Source of the DNA: Microbacterium marinum
GTDB lineage: Bacteria > Actinomycetota > Actinomycetes > Actinomycetales > Microbacteriaceae
Direction: 5' to 3'
NCBI RefSeq assembly: GCF_014204835.1
Contig: NZ_JACHMD010000001.1
Span: forward strand, 248,001-312,000
DNA: 64,000 nt
How positions within the stretch are numbered: the stretch's first letter is position 1; each line of letters opens with the position of its first letter. Under the pieces are notes generated by a model, which was given only the letters and a program-made list of their open reading frames with translations, did no database searches and was not told the DNA's origin. The position numbers and the translations under genes were made by a program. Below, in pieces: positions 47,383 through 55,263 of the stretch.

Positions 47383-48939
47383 TCAGACCGTGCGGCGGCG
47401 ACGGATCAGCAGCGCTCCGGCCGCGATCAGTGCGCCGGCGAACAGCGGGGTGAGCAGCGACGCGGTGCCGCCGGTCTCCGCGAGCGCCTCAGCGCTCTCC
47501 GCCGTCATCTCCGCACCGACAGCACTCGGCGTGCCGGAGCCGGGAATCTGGTCGTCGGTGCCCAGCCCGGGCTCGTCGCCCGGCACGGTACCGGGGTCAA
47601 CGCCCGGGTCCGTCGGGTCCGTCGGGTCGGTGGGGTCCGTCGGGTCCGTCGGGTCGGTGGGGTCCGTCGGGTCCGTGGGGTCCGTCGGGACCGTGGGAAC
47701 CGTCGGGACCGTGGGAACGGTCGGCGTGGTGGTGTCACCGCTGTCGGTCGAGCTGTCGCCGATGACGGAGACGGCGGTGTCGCCGACCGTCACAGGGATG
47801 TCGATCGGCAGGATCACCTGGGTTCCGCTGCCCGTTCCGTCCTCGCCCGACGTGCTCGGCGCCCCGGGGCCGGTGGTGCCGGTTCCGGTGGTGGTGTCGT
47901 CGCTGGTGGTCGAGCTGTCGCCGATCACGGAGACGGCGGTGTCGTCGATGGTCACGGGGATGCCGATCGGTGCGACGACCTGGGTTCCACCGGCGGTGCC
48001 GTCTTCACCCGAGGTGGTCGGTGCGCCGGTGCTGGAGCCGGTTCCGGCAGTGCCGGTGGTGGTGTCACCGCTGGTGGTCGAGCTGTCGCCGATCACGGAG
48101 ACGGCGGTGTCGTCGACGGTCACGGGGATCCCGATCGGTGCGACGACCTGCGAGCCGGATGCCACACCGTCGCTGCCCGAGGTGGTCGGTGCGCCGGTGG
48201 TGGTACCGTCCGTGCCCGCGGTGGTGGTGTCACCGCTGTCGGGCGAGCTGTCGCCGATGACCGAGACGGCCACGTCGTCGACGCTCACCGGGACGGTGAC
48301 GGGTGCGACGACCTGGGTGCCGCTGGCGGTCCCCTCGGCTCCGTCGGTGGTGGCGGCAGGAGTGCCTCCGCTCTCTGTGGCCGGTGTCGCCGCGCCGGCG
48401 TCGCCGCTGTCGGTCGAGCTGTCGCCGATGACCGAGACGGCCACGTCGTCGACGCTCACCGGGACGGTGACAGGTGCGACGACCTGGGTTCCGCTGGCAG
48501 TGCCGTCGGAACCGCTCGTCGACGGCTCCGATTCCGCGGGTGCGGCCGGTGCGGCATCCGTCTCGTCCGACGACTCGGTCGAGCTGTCGCCGACCACGGC
48601 GACAGCCACGTCACCGACCGAGATCGGAACGGACACATCGACGAGCGCCTGCGTACCTGACGCGGTGCCATCGGAACCGTCGGTGGTGGGAGCCGACTCC
48701 GCGGGCGCTGCCGGTGCGGCATCCGTCTGGTCGGAGGATTCCGCCCTGCTGTCGCCGATGACCGAGACGGCGACGTCGCCCAGGTCGACGGGTACATCGA
48801 CGTTGATGATGGATTGGGTCCCGGAAAGCAGACCGTCCTCCCCTGAGGTCTCCGCAGCGTTTGCCGCTGCGGCGCCGAAGAGCGTGATGCCTCCGGCCAC
48901 GAGCGTCCCGAGAAGGACGCGCTTGCACATGGCGTTCAT
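47383..48939 (-). CDS. Surface protein with seven chaplin-like repeats and a LAETG sorting signal
   Basis: This 518-residue protein starts at ATG 48939 (RBS GGAGAGATGAA). A signal peptide (CKRVLLGTLVAGGITLFGAA) is followed by seven repeats of 48-62 residues. Each carries a core like GTQVVAPVTVPVSVDDVAVS, then VIGDSST. This core resembles the chaplin pattern of Streptomyces (VQVPVHVPVN-NTVSVIG) but has Asp in place of Cys. Between repeats are Ser/Thr/Asp-rich linkers. A (TVP)n(TDP)n spacer precedes the C-terminal wall-sorting signal LAETGG, a hydrophobic helix, and RRRR. LAxTG is the motif of class E sortases of high-GC actinobacteria. It should be covalently attached to the wall. Confidence 0.85.
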   Translation of the reverse strand: MNAMCKRVLLGTLVAGGITLFGAAAANAAETSGEDGLLSGTQSIINVDVPVDLGDVAVSVIGDSRAESSDQTDAAPAAPAESAPTTDGSDGTASGTQALVDVSVPISVGDVAVAVVGDSSTESSDETDAAPAAPAESEPSTSGSDGTASGTQVVAPVTVPVSVDDVAVSVIGDSSTDSGDAGAATPATESGGTPAATTDGAEGTASGTQVVAPVTVPVSVDDVAVSVIGDSSPDSGDTTTAGTDGTTTGAPTTSGSDGVASGSQVVAPIGIPVTVDDTAVSVIGDSSTTSGDTTTGTAGTGSSTGAPTTSGEDGTAGGTQVVAPIGIPVTIDDTAVSVIGDSSTTSDDTTTGTGTTGPGAPSTSGEDGTGSGTQVILPIDIPVTVGDTAVSVIGDSSTDSGDTTTPTVPTVPTVPTVPTDPTDPTDPTDPTDPTDPTDPTDPTDPGVDPGTVPGDEPGLGTDDQIPGSGTPSAVGAEMTAESAEALAETGGTASLLTPLFAGALIAAGALLIRRRRTV

Positions 48940-49036
48940 TTCATCTCTCCAAAAGTGTGAAAACTGACGGCGCAGAGTGCGCCATGGCGCGGATGCGCCG
49001 GGGACCGTGCCGCACGAAGGGGCGGCCGGGTCGCCG

Positions 49037-50116
49037 TCAGTCGGGAGAGACGTCGGTGTCGAAGAAGGGGGCCGGAAGAGCGTCATCGCTGCCCGGCATT
49101 CCTCGACGCACCCAGGCACGGTGTGCGAAGAGGAAGGCGAACGGCAGCACGGCGCTCAGACCGGCCACACCTCCGAAGCTGGACGAGAAAGCCGCGGGTG
49201 TCGCTGCCCCGCCACCGAGGGCGGGCGCCGACATTGGGAAGACGAGGTCGTGCAGGAGGACGACGGTGATTGAGCCGACGGTTGCGCCGGCGGCGCTCAA
49301 CGCATCCCCGAAGGTCACACGTGTGTCAGCGAAAGGCAGAATGCCGCCAGTGCGTGCGCCCGCGGCAGTCGCACTGGAGATGGTGTCAGCGCCAACGACA
49401 GCGGGAGCAGCAGCGACTGATCCGGGAATGGGCGCCACTGATCCGGGCGAAGTCGGAAGGCCGTTCTCGCCGGCTCCGCCGTCCACGAAACCCGCCCCCG
49501 GGGAGGGCGCAACGGGATCGATCGCGGGGGTCAGTGCCTCCGAGATCGGAGTCGTGATCGGGGCGATCACTGCGTCGTTCACGGGTGCAACGACGTCGTC
49601 GATCACACCGCTGACGGGCTCCAGGACGGGCGCCACGACAGCGTCGACCGTCTCGAGCACTGGCGTCGCCACCGGCGTGACGACCTTCTCGGTGACCGGC
49701 TGGACGACGTTCTCGACCACGGGCTTCACGACCGGCGCGACGATGTTGTCTGCGATGGGCTTCGCGACCGGCGCGACGACCTTGTCGGCGACGGGCTTCA
49801 CGACCTTGTCGGCGACGGGCTTCACGACCGGCGCGACGACCTTGTCGGCGACGGGCTTCACGACCTTGTCGGCGACGGGCTTCACGACCGGCGCGACGAT
49901 CTCGTCGGCGACGGGCTTCACAACCTCGTCCACGACGTCGCTGACCGGTGCGGTGAGTGACCGGAGCACCCCACCTTCTGATGACCCCTCGTCCTTTGCG
50001 TGCGCCGCGGACGGGGAGAGGATCGTGACGAGCGCGGCCCAGAGGAGAGCGAAGCCGACGCCGGCGATCGCCAGAACGACGAATCGAGTGCGTGCACGGA
50101 ATGCCACGGTATCCAC
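49037..50116 (-). CDS. Secreted/membrane protein with VVKPVADK repeats
   Basis: This 359-residue protein starts at GTG 50116, six bases after GGAGG. An N-terminal hydrophobic signal (FVVLAIAGVGFALLWAALVT) is followed by about 15 imperfect copies of an 11-residue repeat like VVKPVADKVVA (residues about 60-180), with alternating Val/Pro. A Pro/Ala linker and one or two C-terminal hydrophobic segments (VGSITVVLLHDLVFP, AGLSAVLPFAFLFAHRAW) end the protein. The repeat period suggests an extended filament-like stalk. It lies 97 bases upstream of the chaplin-like gene on the same strand, and the two may be co-expressed at the surface. Function unknown. Confidence 0.75.
   Translation of the reverse strand: MDTVAFRARTRFVVLAIAGVGFALLWAALVTILSPSAAHAKDEGSSEGGVLRSLTAPVSDVVDEVVKPVADEIVAPVVKPVADKVVKPVADKVVAPVVKPVADKVVKPVADKVVAPVAKPIADNIVAPVVKPVVENVVQPVTEKVVTPVATPVLETVDAVVAPVLEPVSGVIDDVVAPVNDAVIAPITTPISEALTPAIDPVAPSPGAGFVDGGAGENGLPTSPGSVAPIPGSVAAAPAVVGADTISSATAAGARTGGILPFADTRVTFGDALSAAGATVGSITVVLLHDLVFPMSAPALGGGAATPAAFSSSFGGVAGLSAVLPFAFLFAHRAWVRRGMPGSDDALPAPFFDTDVSPD
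49741..49920 (-). repeat. 60-bp tandem repeats inside the VVKPVADK protein gene
   Basis: The blocks 49801-49860 and 49861-49920 are 58/60 identical, and 49741-49800 is a more divergent copy. Each 60-bp block encodes about two 10-residue PVADKVV units. The near identity suggests recent slippage or unequal crossing over. Confidence 0.85.
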
Positions 50117-50556
50117 AGGTCACCTCCCACGATGGATCATCGGGACGCGAACCGATACGGCCGCGTCTGCGGGGTGCCTGGAGCCAAGAGATTACGCCCG
50201 GATTCTCTGCTTGACAAGAGGGGCGTCGTCCGGACTTTCCCGCGCCACGCCAGGCCGAAATTCTCATTTGACATGCGCGGACTTTTACACATGTCGTCGC
50301 GAAAGCGTGAACCTTCAACCGGTGGTTTAACCACATCCCTCATCCACAGGCTGTGGAATGGCAAAGCCCAGATCAGGCAGTAAAGCGAAGGGCTCAGCCG
50401 GCAAGGCTTTCGACGTTTTCCACAGGCACTGCTCACAGGGTCGACGGCGTTTCACGCAATCTCTCCACAGAGTTATCCACAGGGTGGTTTGCGAGGGTCG
50501 GAGGCCCCTCATAACGTGTCGGGAGGCCATCCAGCTGGCCGGGGAAAAGGGGATTC
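50117..50556. promoter_or_regulatory. dnaB upstream region with clustered DnaA-box-like sequences
   Basis: This is 440 bp without a supported gene. It contains a perfect DnaA box at 50473-50481 (TTATCCACA) and near-matches at 50340-50348 (TCATCCACA), 50416-50424 (TTTTCCACA) and about 50462-50470 (TCTCCACAG). A bare TGTGGA lies at 50352. The left half, next to the GTG at 50116, should hold the promoter of the minus-strand repeat protein. The right half should hold the dnaB promoter. Confidence 0.65.
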
Positions 50557-51927
50557 ATGTCGATTGCGGATCTGTCGGACGACCGCCTCGGCGGACCCCG
50601 CGGAGCCGAGCGAGTCCCGCCGCACGACATGCTCGCAGAGCAGAGCACCCTGGGCGGCATGCTGCTTTCCGGCGACGCGGTCGCCGACGTCATCGAGGCG
50701 CTTCGCGGCACCGATTTCTACGTGCCCAAGCACGAGCTCATCTTCGAAGCGGTCCTCTCGCTGTACTCGCACGGTGAACCCACCGATGTCGTCGCGGTCA
50801 CCGACGAGCTCATCAAGACCGGCGACCTACAGCGAGCCGGCGGTGCGGACTACCTGCACTCGCTGACCTCGATCGTTCCGACCGCAGCGAACGCCGCGTA
50901 CTACGCGTCCATCGTCCGCGAGCGGGCTCTGCTGCGACGGCTCGTCGAAGCCGGCACCCGGATCGTCCAGATGGGCTACAACGGCCAGGGCGAAGCGCTC
51001 GACCTCGTCAACAACGCGCAGGCCGAGATCTACTCCGTCACCGGTGCCGAGCAGTCCGAGGACTACGTCCCGCTGCAGGTGGCCGTCGACGCCGCCGTGG
51101 AGGAGATCGAGGCGGCGCGGGGTCGAGACGGTCAGATGACCGGCATCCCGACCGGGTTCCAGGGCCTCGACGCTCTCACCAACGGTCTCCACGGTGGCCA
51201 GATGATCGTCGTCGCGGCGCGACCCGCGATGGGTAAGTCCACGCTCGCGCTCGACTTCGCGCGCGCTGCGGCGATCAAGCACAACCGCCCGACCGTCTTC
51301 TTCTCGCTCGAGATGGGCCGGAGCGAGATCGCGATGCGCCTCATGAGCGCCGAGGGCGCGGTGCCGCTCCAGAGCATGCGCAAGGGCATGCTCGACAGCC
51401 GCGACTGGACGACGATCGCGTCGACCCGCGGCCGCATCAACGATGCCCCTCTCTACATCGACGACAGCCCGAACATGACGCTGGTCGAGATCCGGGCGAA
51501 GTGCCGAAAGCTGAAGCAGCGCGTCGGCCTCGAGATGGTCGTCATCGACTATCTCCAGCTGATGACGAGCGGAAAGCGCGTCGAGTCCCGCCAGCAGGAG
51601 GTCTCGGAGTTCTCCCGTGCGCTGAAGCTTCTCGCGAAGGAGCTGCAGGTCCCGGTCATCGCCCTCTCGCAGCTGAACCGTGGCCCCGAGCAGCGCGCGG
51701 ACAAGAAGCCCGCGATCAGCGACCTGCGTGAGTCGGGGTCCATCGAGCAGGATGCCGACATGGTGATCCTGCTGCACCGCGAGGCCGCCTACGAGAAGGA
51801 CAGCCCCCGCGCGGGCGAAGCCGACCTGATCGTGGCCAAGCACCGTAACGGTCCGACCGACACCGTCGTCGTCGCCTTCCAGGGTCACTTCTCGCGCTTC
51901 ACCGACATGGCCGTCGGGATGGACTGA
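50557..51927 (+). CDS. dnaB: Replicative DNA helicase DnaB
   Basis: This 456-residue hexameric 5'-3' helicase starts MSIADLSDDRLGGPRGAERV. The N-terminal DnaB domain has LAEQSTLGGMLLSGDAVADV. The RecA-like domain has Walker A VVAARPAMGKSTLALDFAR, H1a/H2 FFSLEMGRSEIAMRL, Walker B MVVIDYLQLMTSGKR, and the arginine-finger segment SDLRESGSIEQDADMVILLH. No intein is present, unlike several actinobacterial DnaB proteins. The stop is only six bases from the first accessory sequence. Confidence 0.97.
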   Translation: MSIADLSDDRLGGPRGAERVPPHDMLAEQSTLGGMLLSGDAVADVIEALRGTDFYVPKHELIFEAVLSLYSHGEPTDVVAVTDELIKTGDLQRAGGADYLHSLTSIVPTAANAAYYASIVRERALLRRLVEAGTRIVQMGYNGQGEALDLVNNAQAEIYSVTGAEQSEDYVPLQVAVDAAVEEIEAARGRDGQMTGIPTGFQGLDALTNGLHGGQMIVVAARPAMGKSTLALDFARAAAIKHNRPTVFFSLEMGRSEIAMRLMSAEGAVPLQSMRKGMLDSRDWTTIASTRGRINDAPLYIDDSPNMTLVEIRAKCRKLKQRVGLEMVVIDYLQLMTSGKRVESRQQEVSEFSRALKLLAKELQVPVIALSQLNRGPEQRADKKPAISDLRESGSIEQDADMVILLHREAAYEKDSPRAGEADLIVAKHRNGPTDTVVVAFQGHFSRFTDMAVGMD

Positions 51928-51932
51928 CGCCT

Positions 51933-52003
51933 TGTAGGGATCTTTCTGAAATGTCCATTTCGCAGTTGAAATGTCCACGCGATGTCCATATGGACATTTC
52001 GGA
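51933..52003. repeat. IS-end-like repeat copy A (TGTCCATATGGACA module)
   Basis: The sequence begins TGTAGGGATC (51933-51942) and runs through TGTCCATTTCGCAG (51952-51965) to the palindrome TGTCCATATGGACA (51983-51996). The same 51-bp module, with a few differences, recurs at 60557-60607. The inverse decamer GATCCCTACA lies at 60324-60333. Multiple TGTCCA copies in direct and inverted orientation look like the end of an insertion sequence. It starts immediately after dnaB. Confidence 0.55.
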
Positions 52004-52559
52004 CGCCGGCCGACCGTCGCGATCATGTGGGCGGCGGTTTCACAGCGCCTCAGCTTCTCTGCTGGATCGCGGCTACGCGATGTCTCCCCTTTCACGTCTG
52101 AGTGGCCATCGGTCTGATCGGGCCATGAGCAGGATCAGTTTCGCGCGTCGCCCCCGCCCTCTGGTTCCGCGCTGCGGGCGTCATCGTCGTGGCAGGCTTC
52201 TTCGCGTCGTTGGTTACCGGTGTCTGCTGCCCCGGCGCCCCCGCCAGCGGAACATCGACGTGCGGAACGTTCGAGCGCTTGACCGCCGGGATCGACAGAT
52301 CACGTGGCTCTGGCTCGCACGGACGGTCATCGTAGGCGCCATCGCGGCGCTCGAGGTGGGCGTCTTCGGTCGAGTCACCCTTGGCCGACTTCCTTGCGGG
52401 CATGGCACTGTTCGGGAGCTCGAGCGGACGCAGGGAGGTCATGAAATTGCCTTTCGCGGATAGCGGAGGCGATGAACGCTGCGTTCACCTATGGTTGGGG
52501 TCGTGGTCGCATTGCGCCCATACGATGTGCGGCGAACCCGAAAGGTGATCACCGGCTAC
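52004..52559. other. 556-bp stretch without a supported gene
   Basis: No frame has both a start with RBS and recognisable similarity. One plus-strand frame (about 52,131-52,330) reads like a membrane segment, GVIVVAGFFASLVTGVCCPG, followed by SGTSTCGTFERLTAG. It has a stop in front (TGA 52124-52126), no good start, and ends at a stop. A second frame then shows another hydrophobic run (TVIVGAIAALEVGVFG). This is consistent with a small membrane-protein gene broken by frameshifts. The minus-strand frame 52092-52442 is low in plausible structure. Confidence 0.35.
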
Positions 52560-53482
52560 ATGAACTCGCCCCTCAACGAGCCGCCGCTCGGCGGAACCAT
52601 CGACCACATCCTCTCGATCCTGCCGTCGCTCGTACCGAGCGCGCAGCGCGTCGCCCGCATCTGCGCCGAGCGACCCCACGACGTGGTCGACATGTCGGGC
52701 GCCGACCTCGCCGAAGCCGCCAACACGTCGCCGGCCACCGTCAGCCGCACCGCCCAGGCGCTGGGGCTGCGCAGCTTTCAGCACCTGCGCATGCTGCTCG
52801 TGCGTGACCTCGCCGCCGACGCCACCGCCGCGCCCGACGCACCCGCCGGCACCGAGGGCTTTCTGCGGTGGCTGGCCGAGGGGCGGGTGGGATGCTGCAG
52901 ACCGCGCTCGCCTCGATCGACCCGGTCGCGTTCGACGCCGCTGCCGACGCCATCGCCCGCGCGCCGCGCCTGCTGATCTCGGGCACCGGCGCCTCGCACG
53001 CCGCCGCCCAGGCGTCGGCCGTCGCGTTCGCCGTCAACGGCCGGCCCTGCGAAGCGCCCGCTGACGGCGTGGTCGCCCACCTCACCGCCCGCGTGCTCGC
53101 CCCCGGTGATGTGTGCCTCATCGTCAGCTCGAGTGGCGCCAACTCGGTGACCCTCGCGGTTGCGGACGCCGCCGTCGACGCCGGCGCCACCGTGATCGGG
53201 GTCACGAGCTTCGCCCGTACCCCGCTCACCACCCGCGCCGACCACCTGCTCGTCGCCGGTGCGCGCTTCCAGGCGTGGGATCAAGGCATTCTCGGCAGCG
53301 GGCTCGTACAGCTGCTCGTGCTCAACGCCCTGCAGATCGCCGTCGCCGACCGCATGAGCGACGCCGCCGACCGCGCGCGCCTCGCGGTGCGCGAAGAGGT
53401 GCTCGACATCGTCGCCGACGACGGCTCCGACGCCGAGGCATCCGACGTGCCAGACGTTATCGACCACGGCGATGGGCGTTGA
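52560..53482 (+). pseudogene. MurR/RpiR-family SIS-domain regulator, frameshifted
   Basis: The first part starts at ATG 52560 (MNSPLNEPPLGGTIDHILSI) and contains the RpiR helix-turn-helix (LAEAANTSPATVSRTAQALG). The second part, in another frame, has the SIS sugar-phosphate domain (LLISGTGASHAAAQASAVAF, CLIVSSSGANSVTLAVADAA). The frame changes between about 52,868 and 52,905. Both halves together would make a normal regulator of about 280-300 residues. RpiR proteins sense phosphosugars, which fits the adjacent ABC and phosphatase genes. It may be inactive, or a sequencing error may be involved. Confidence 0.8.
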
Positions 53483-53520
53483 CACTCCGTTTGCAGGAAA
53501 TTCACTTTCCTCGATTGCAA
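53479..53520 (+). promoter_or_regulatory. Promoter and RpiR-type operator before the ABC transporter remnant
   Basis: A TTGACA -35 box (53479-53484) overlaps the stop of the regulator. It is followed by GGAAATTCACTTTCC (53496-53510), an inverted repeat flanked by TTGCA (53491-53495) and TTGCAA (53515-53520). GAAA-N5-TTTC-type palindromes are typical RpiR targets. The 3' neighbour begins at 53585. Confidence 0.6.
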
Positions 53521-53584
53521 TAGCTCTGCAAGCGGATTTCGCGGGAAGGCCCCGGTTCGTCAGGTCGCTTGCAGAAGGCGACTC

Positions 53585-54418
53585 ATGGGAACGATCCAGC
53601 TCTCTGGTGTCGGTCGCTCCTTCAAGAGCACCGCCGCCGTCAGTGATATCGACCTGATCATCGAAGACGCCGCCGCGCAGATCACCGAGTCCACCGGTGC
53701 CCCCTCGATGAGCGCGTCGTGCGTGATCACCGGCGGCAGCTGGTGCATGCAGGGCCTCTTCCTCTCGAACGGCGCCCAGGTGCTGAGCGATGACCGCACG
53801 ACGATCGAGTTCGGCTCGGACGCCGCGATCGATACGGTCGCGACCTTCACCGAGATGTACGAGGACGGCGTGCTCACCAACGAGGACTTCACCAGCCAGT
53901 ACGAGGCGTTCGCGCAGGGGAAGACCGCGATCCACGTCAACAGCTCGGCCCTGCAGGGCGCGTTCATGATGGGCGCCGAGGCCGGTGGCTGGACCCTCGA
54001 CGCTCACACCCTGCCCGCGTTCGGAGACCAGGCGGTCGTGCCCACCAACTCGGGCTCGTTCCTCGCGATGTTCGCCACCGACCCCGCCAAGCAGGCCGCC
54101 GCGTGGGAGCTCATGCAGTTCATGACCAGCCCCCGCGCCTACGAGATCATCTCGACCCAGATCGGGTACCTACCGCTGCGCAGCAGCATGGCCGACGAGG
54201 GCGGACCGCTCTATGACTGGGTCGAAGCCAACCCGCTCGTGAAGCCCAACCTCGAGCAGCTCGACGCGCTCGAGCCGTGGGTGTCGTACCCCGGCGACAG
54301 CTACGCCCAGGTCGACCAGGTGCTCGCCACCGCCATCGAAGACGCGGTCTTCTACGGCGCCGACCCGGCCGCCACTATGACCGAGGCCGCCGAGCGCGCG
54401 CAGGGGCTGATCGAATGA
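53585..54418 (+). pseudogene. ABC transporter remnant: ATPase N-terminus fused to the C-terminal part of a substrate-binding protein
   Basis: An open frame of 277 codons starts with MGTIQLSGVGRSFKSTAAVS and DIDLIIED. This is the first beta-strand region of an ABC ATPase, but the Walker A that should follow is absent. From about codon 29 the sequence is the C-terminal portion of a solute-binding protein of the sugar/glycerol-3-phosphate type (AAAQITESTGAPSMS, ITGGSWCMQGLFLSN, MQFMTSPRAYEIISTQIGYL). The deletion must have removed most of the ATPase, the permeases and the start of the binding protein, joining near 53,668-53,676. The protein has no signal peptide and cannot act as a transporter. 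Confidence 0.82.
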
Positions 54419-55245
54419 CCATCGACCTCGACCTGACGCCTTCGGCGACGGATGCCGCGGCCGCTTCGTCGCCGGATGCCGCGACCGCGGCGCCTCGTGA
54501 GCGTCGCCACGCCGTGGCCGGCCTCTACAACCTGCGCGACACCGGCGGCTACCGTGCAGCCGGCGGCACCAGCCGGTGGGGCAAGCTGCTGCGGTCAGAT
54601 GCTCTGCACCGCATCGACGCGACCGGTCGCGACCGGCTGGCCGAGATCGGCGTCGCCCACATCATCGACCTGCGCGGCGGCGACGAGCGCGCCACAGCGC
54701 CGAGCGCGGTCGACGGGCTCGAGGTCACCGTGCACCACCTGCCCGTGTTCGACGACGCCGACCCGGCCGCGCAGGCCACCACGCACGTCGGACTCGTGCC
54801 CGTCTACGACCACATCGTCGACGAGCGCGGGGCGCAGCTGGTCGACGCGATCCGGGTGATCATCGCGGCTGACGACGACGACGCGGTGCTCGTGCACTGC
54901 ACCGCCGGCAAAGACCGCACCGGTCTCGTCGTGGCCTTCGCGCTCGCCGCCGCCGGGGTCGACCGCGACGACGTCGTGGCCGACTACGCCGCCACCGCCG
55001 AGAACCTGCGCGGCGAGTGGTCAGACGCGATGACCGCCGTCTTCGAACAGCGCGGCATCGAACTGACCGCGGGAATGGTCGAACTCATCACCGAGAGCCC
55101 CGCCGAGGTGCTCGAGGCGCTGCTCGAGCGCATCGACCGCGAGCACGGGTCGATCAGCGCCTACCTCCTCGCCCACGGACTCACCCCCACCGAGCTCGAG
55201 CGTCTCACCGCCGTGATCATCGACCCCGCCGCCACCGCGGTCTGA
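54415..55245 (+). CDS. Tyrosine-type protein phosphatase
   Basis: This 276-residue protein starts at ATG 54415, overlapping the previous stop. It has the bacterial tyrosine/serine phosphatase pattern: NLRDTGGYRAAGGTSRWGKL, LLRSDALHRIDATG, HIIDLRGGDER, and the catalytic P-loop VHCTAGKDRTGLV with Cys162 and Arg168. A low-complexity Ala-rich start of about 28 residues precedes it. These phosphatases accept phosphotyrosine or phosphoinositides. Its place behind an ABC transporter and before a phosphodiesterase suggests dephosphorylation of an imported phosphate ester. This gene is intact. Confidence 0.88.
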   Translation: MTIDLDLTPSATDAAAASSPDAATAAPRERRHAVAGLYNLRDTGGYRAAGGTSRWGKLLRSDALHRIDATGRDRLAEIGVAHIIDLRGGDERATAPSAVDGLEVTVHHLPVFDDADPAAQATTHVGLVPVYDHIVDERGAQLVDAIRVIIAADDDDAVLVHCTAGKDRTGLVVAFALAAAGVDRDDVVADYAATAENLRGEWSDAMTAVFEQRGIELTAGMVELITESPAEVLEALLERIDREHGSISAYLLAHGLTPTELERLTAVIIDPAATAV

Positions 55246-55263
55246 TCGGAAGGAACACACACC

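Noticed and set aside
47600..47720. Short GTCGGGTCC-type repeats that look like a satellite
   Set aside because: They encode the TDP/TVP linker of the chaplin-like protein in the minus-strand frame.
49741..49920. Regular 60-bp repeats that might be taken for a CRISPR array
   Set aside because: They have no unique spacers and are in-frame coding repeats of an exported protein; no cas genes are present.
52092..52442. 116-codon minus-strand frame in the gap after dnaB
   Set aside because: It has no RBS, no recognisable motif and polar low-structure composition; the region looks like decayed DNA.
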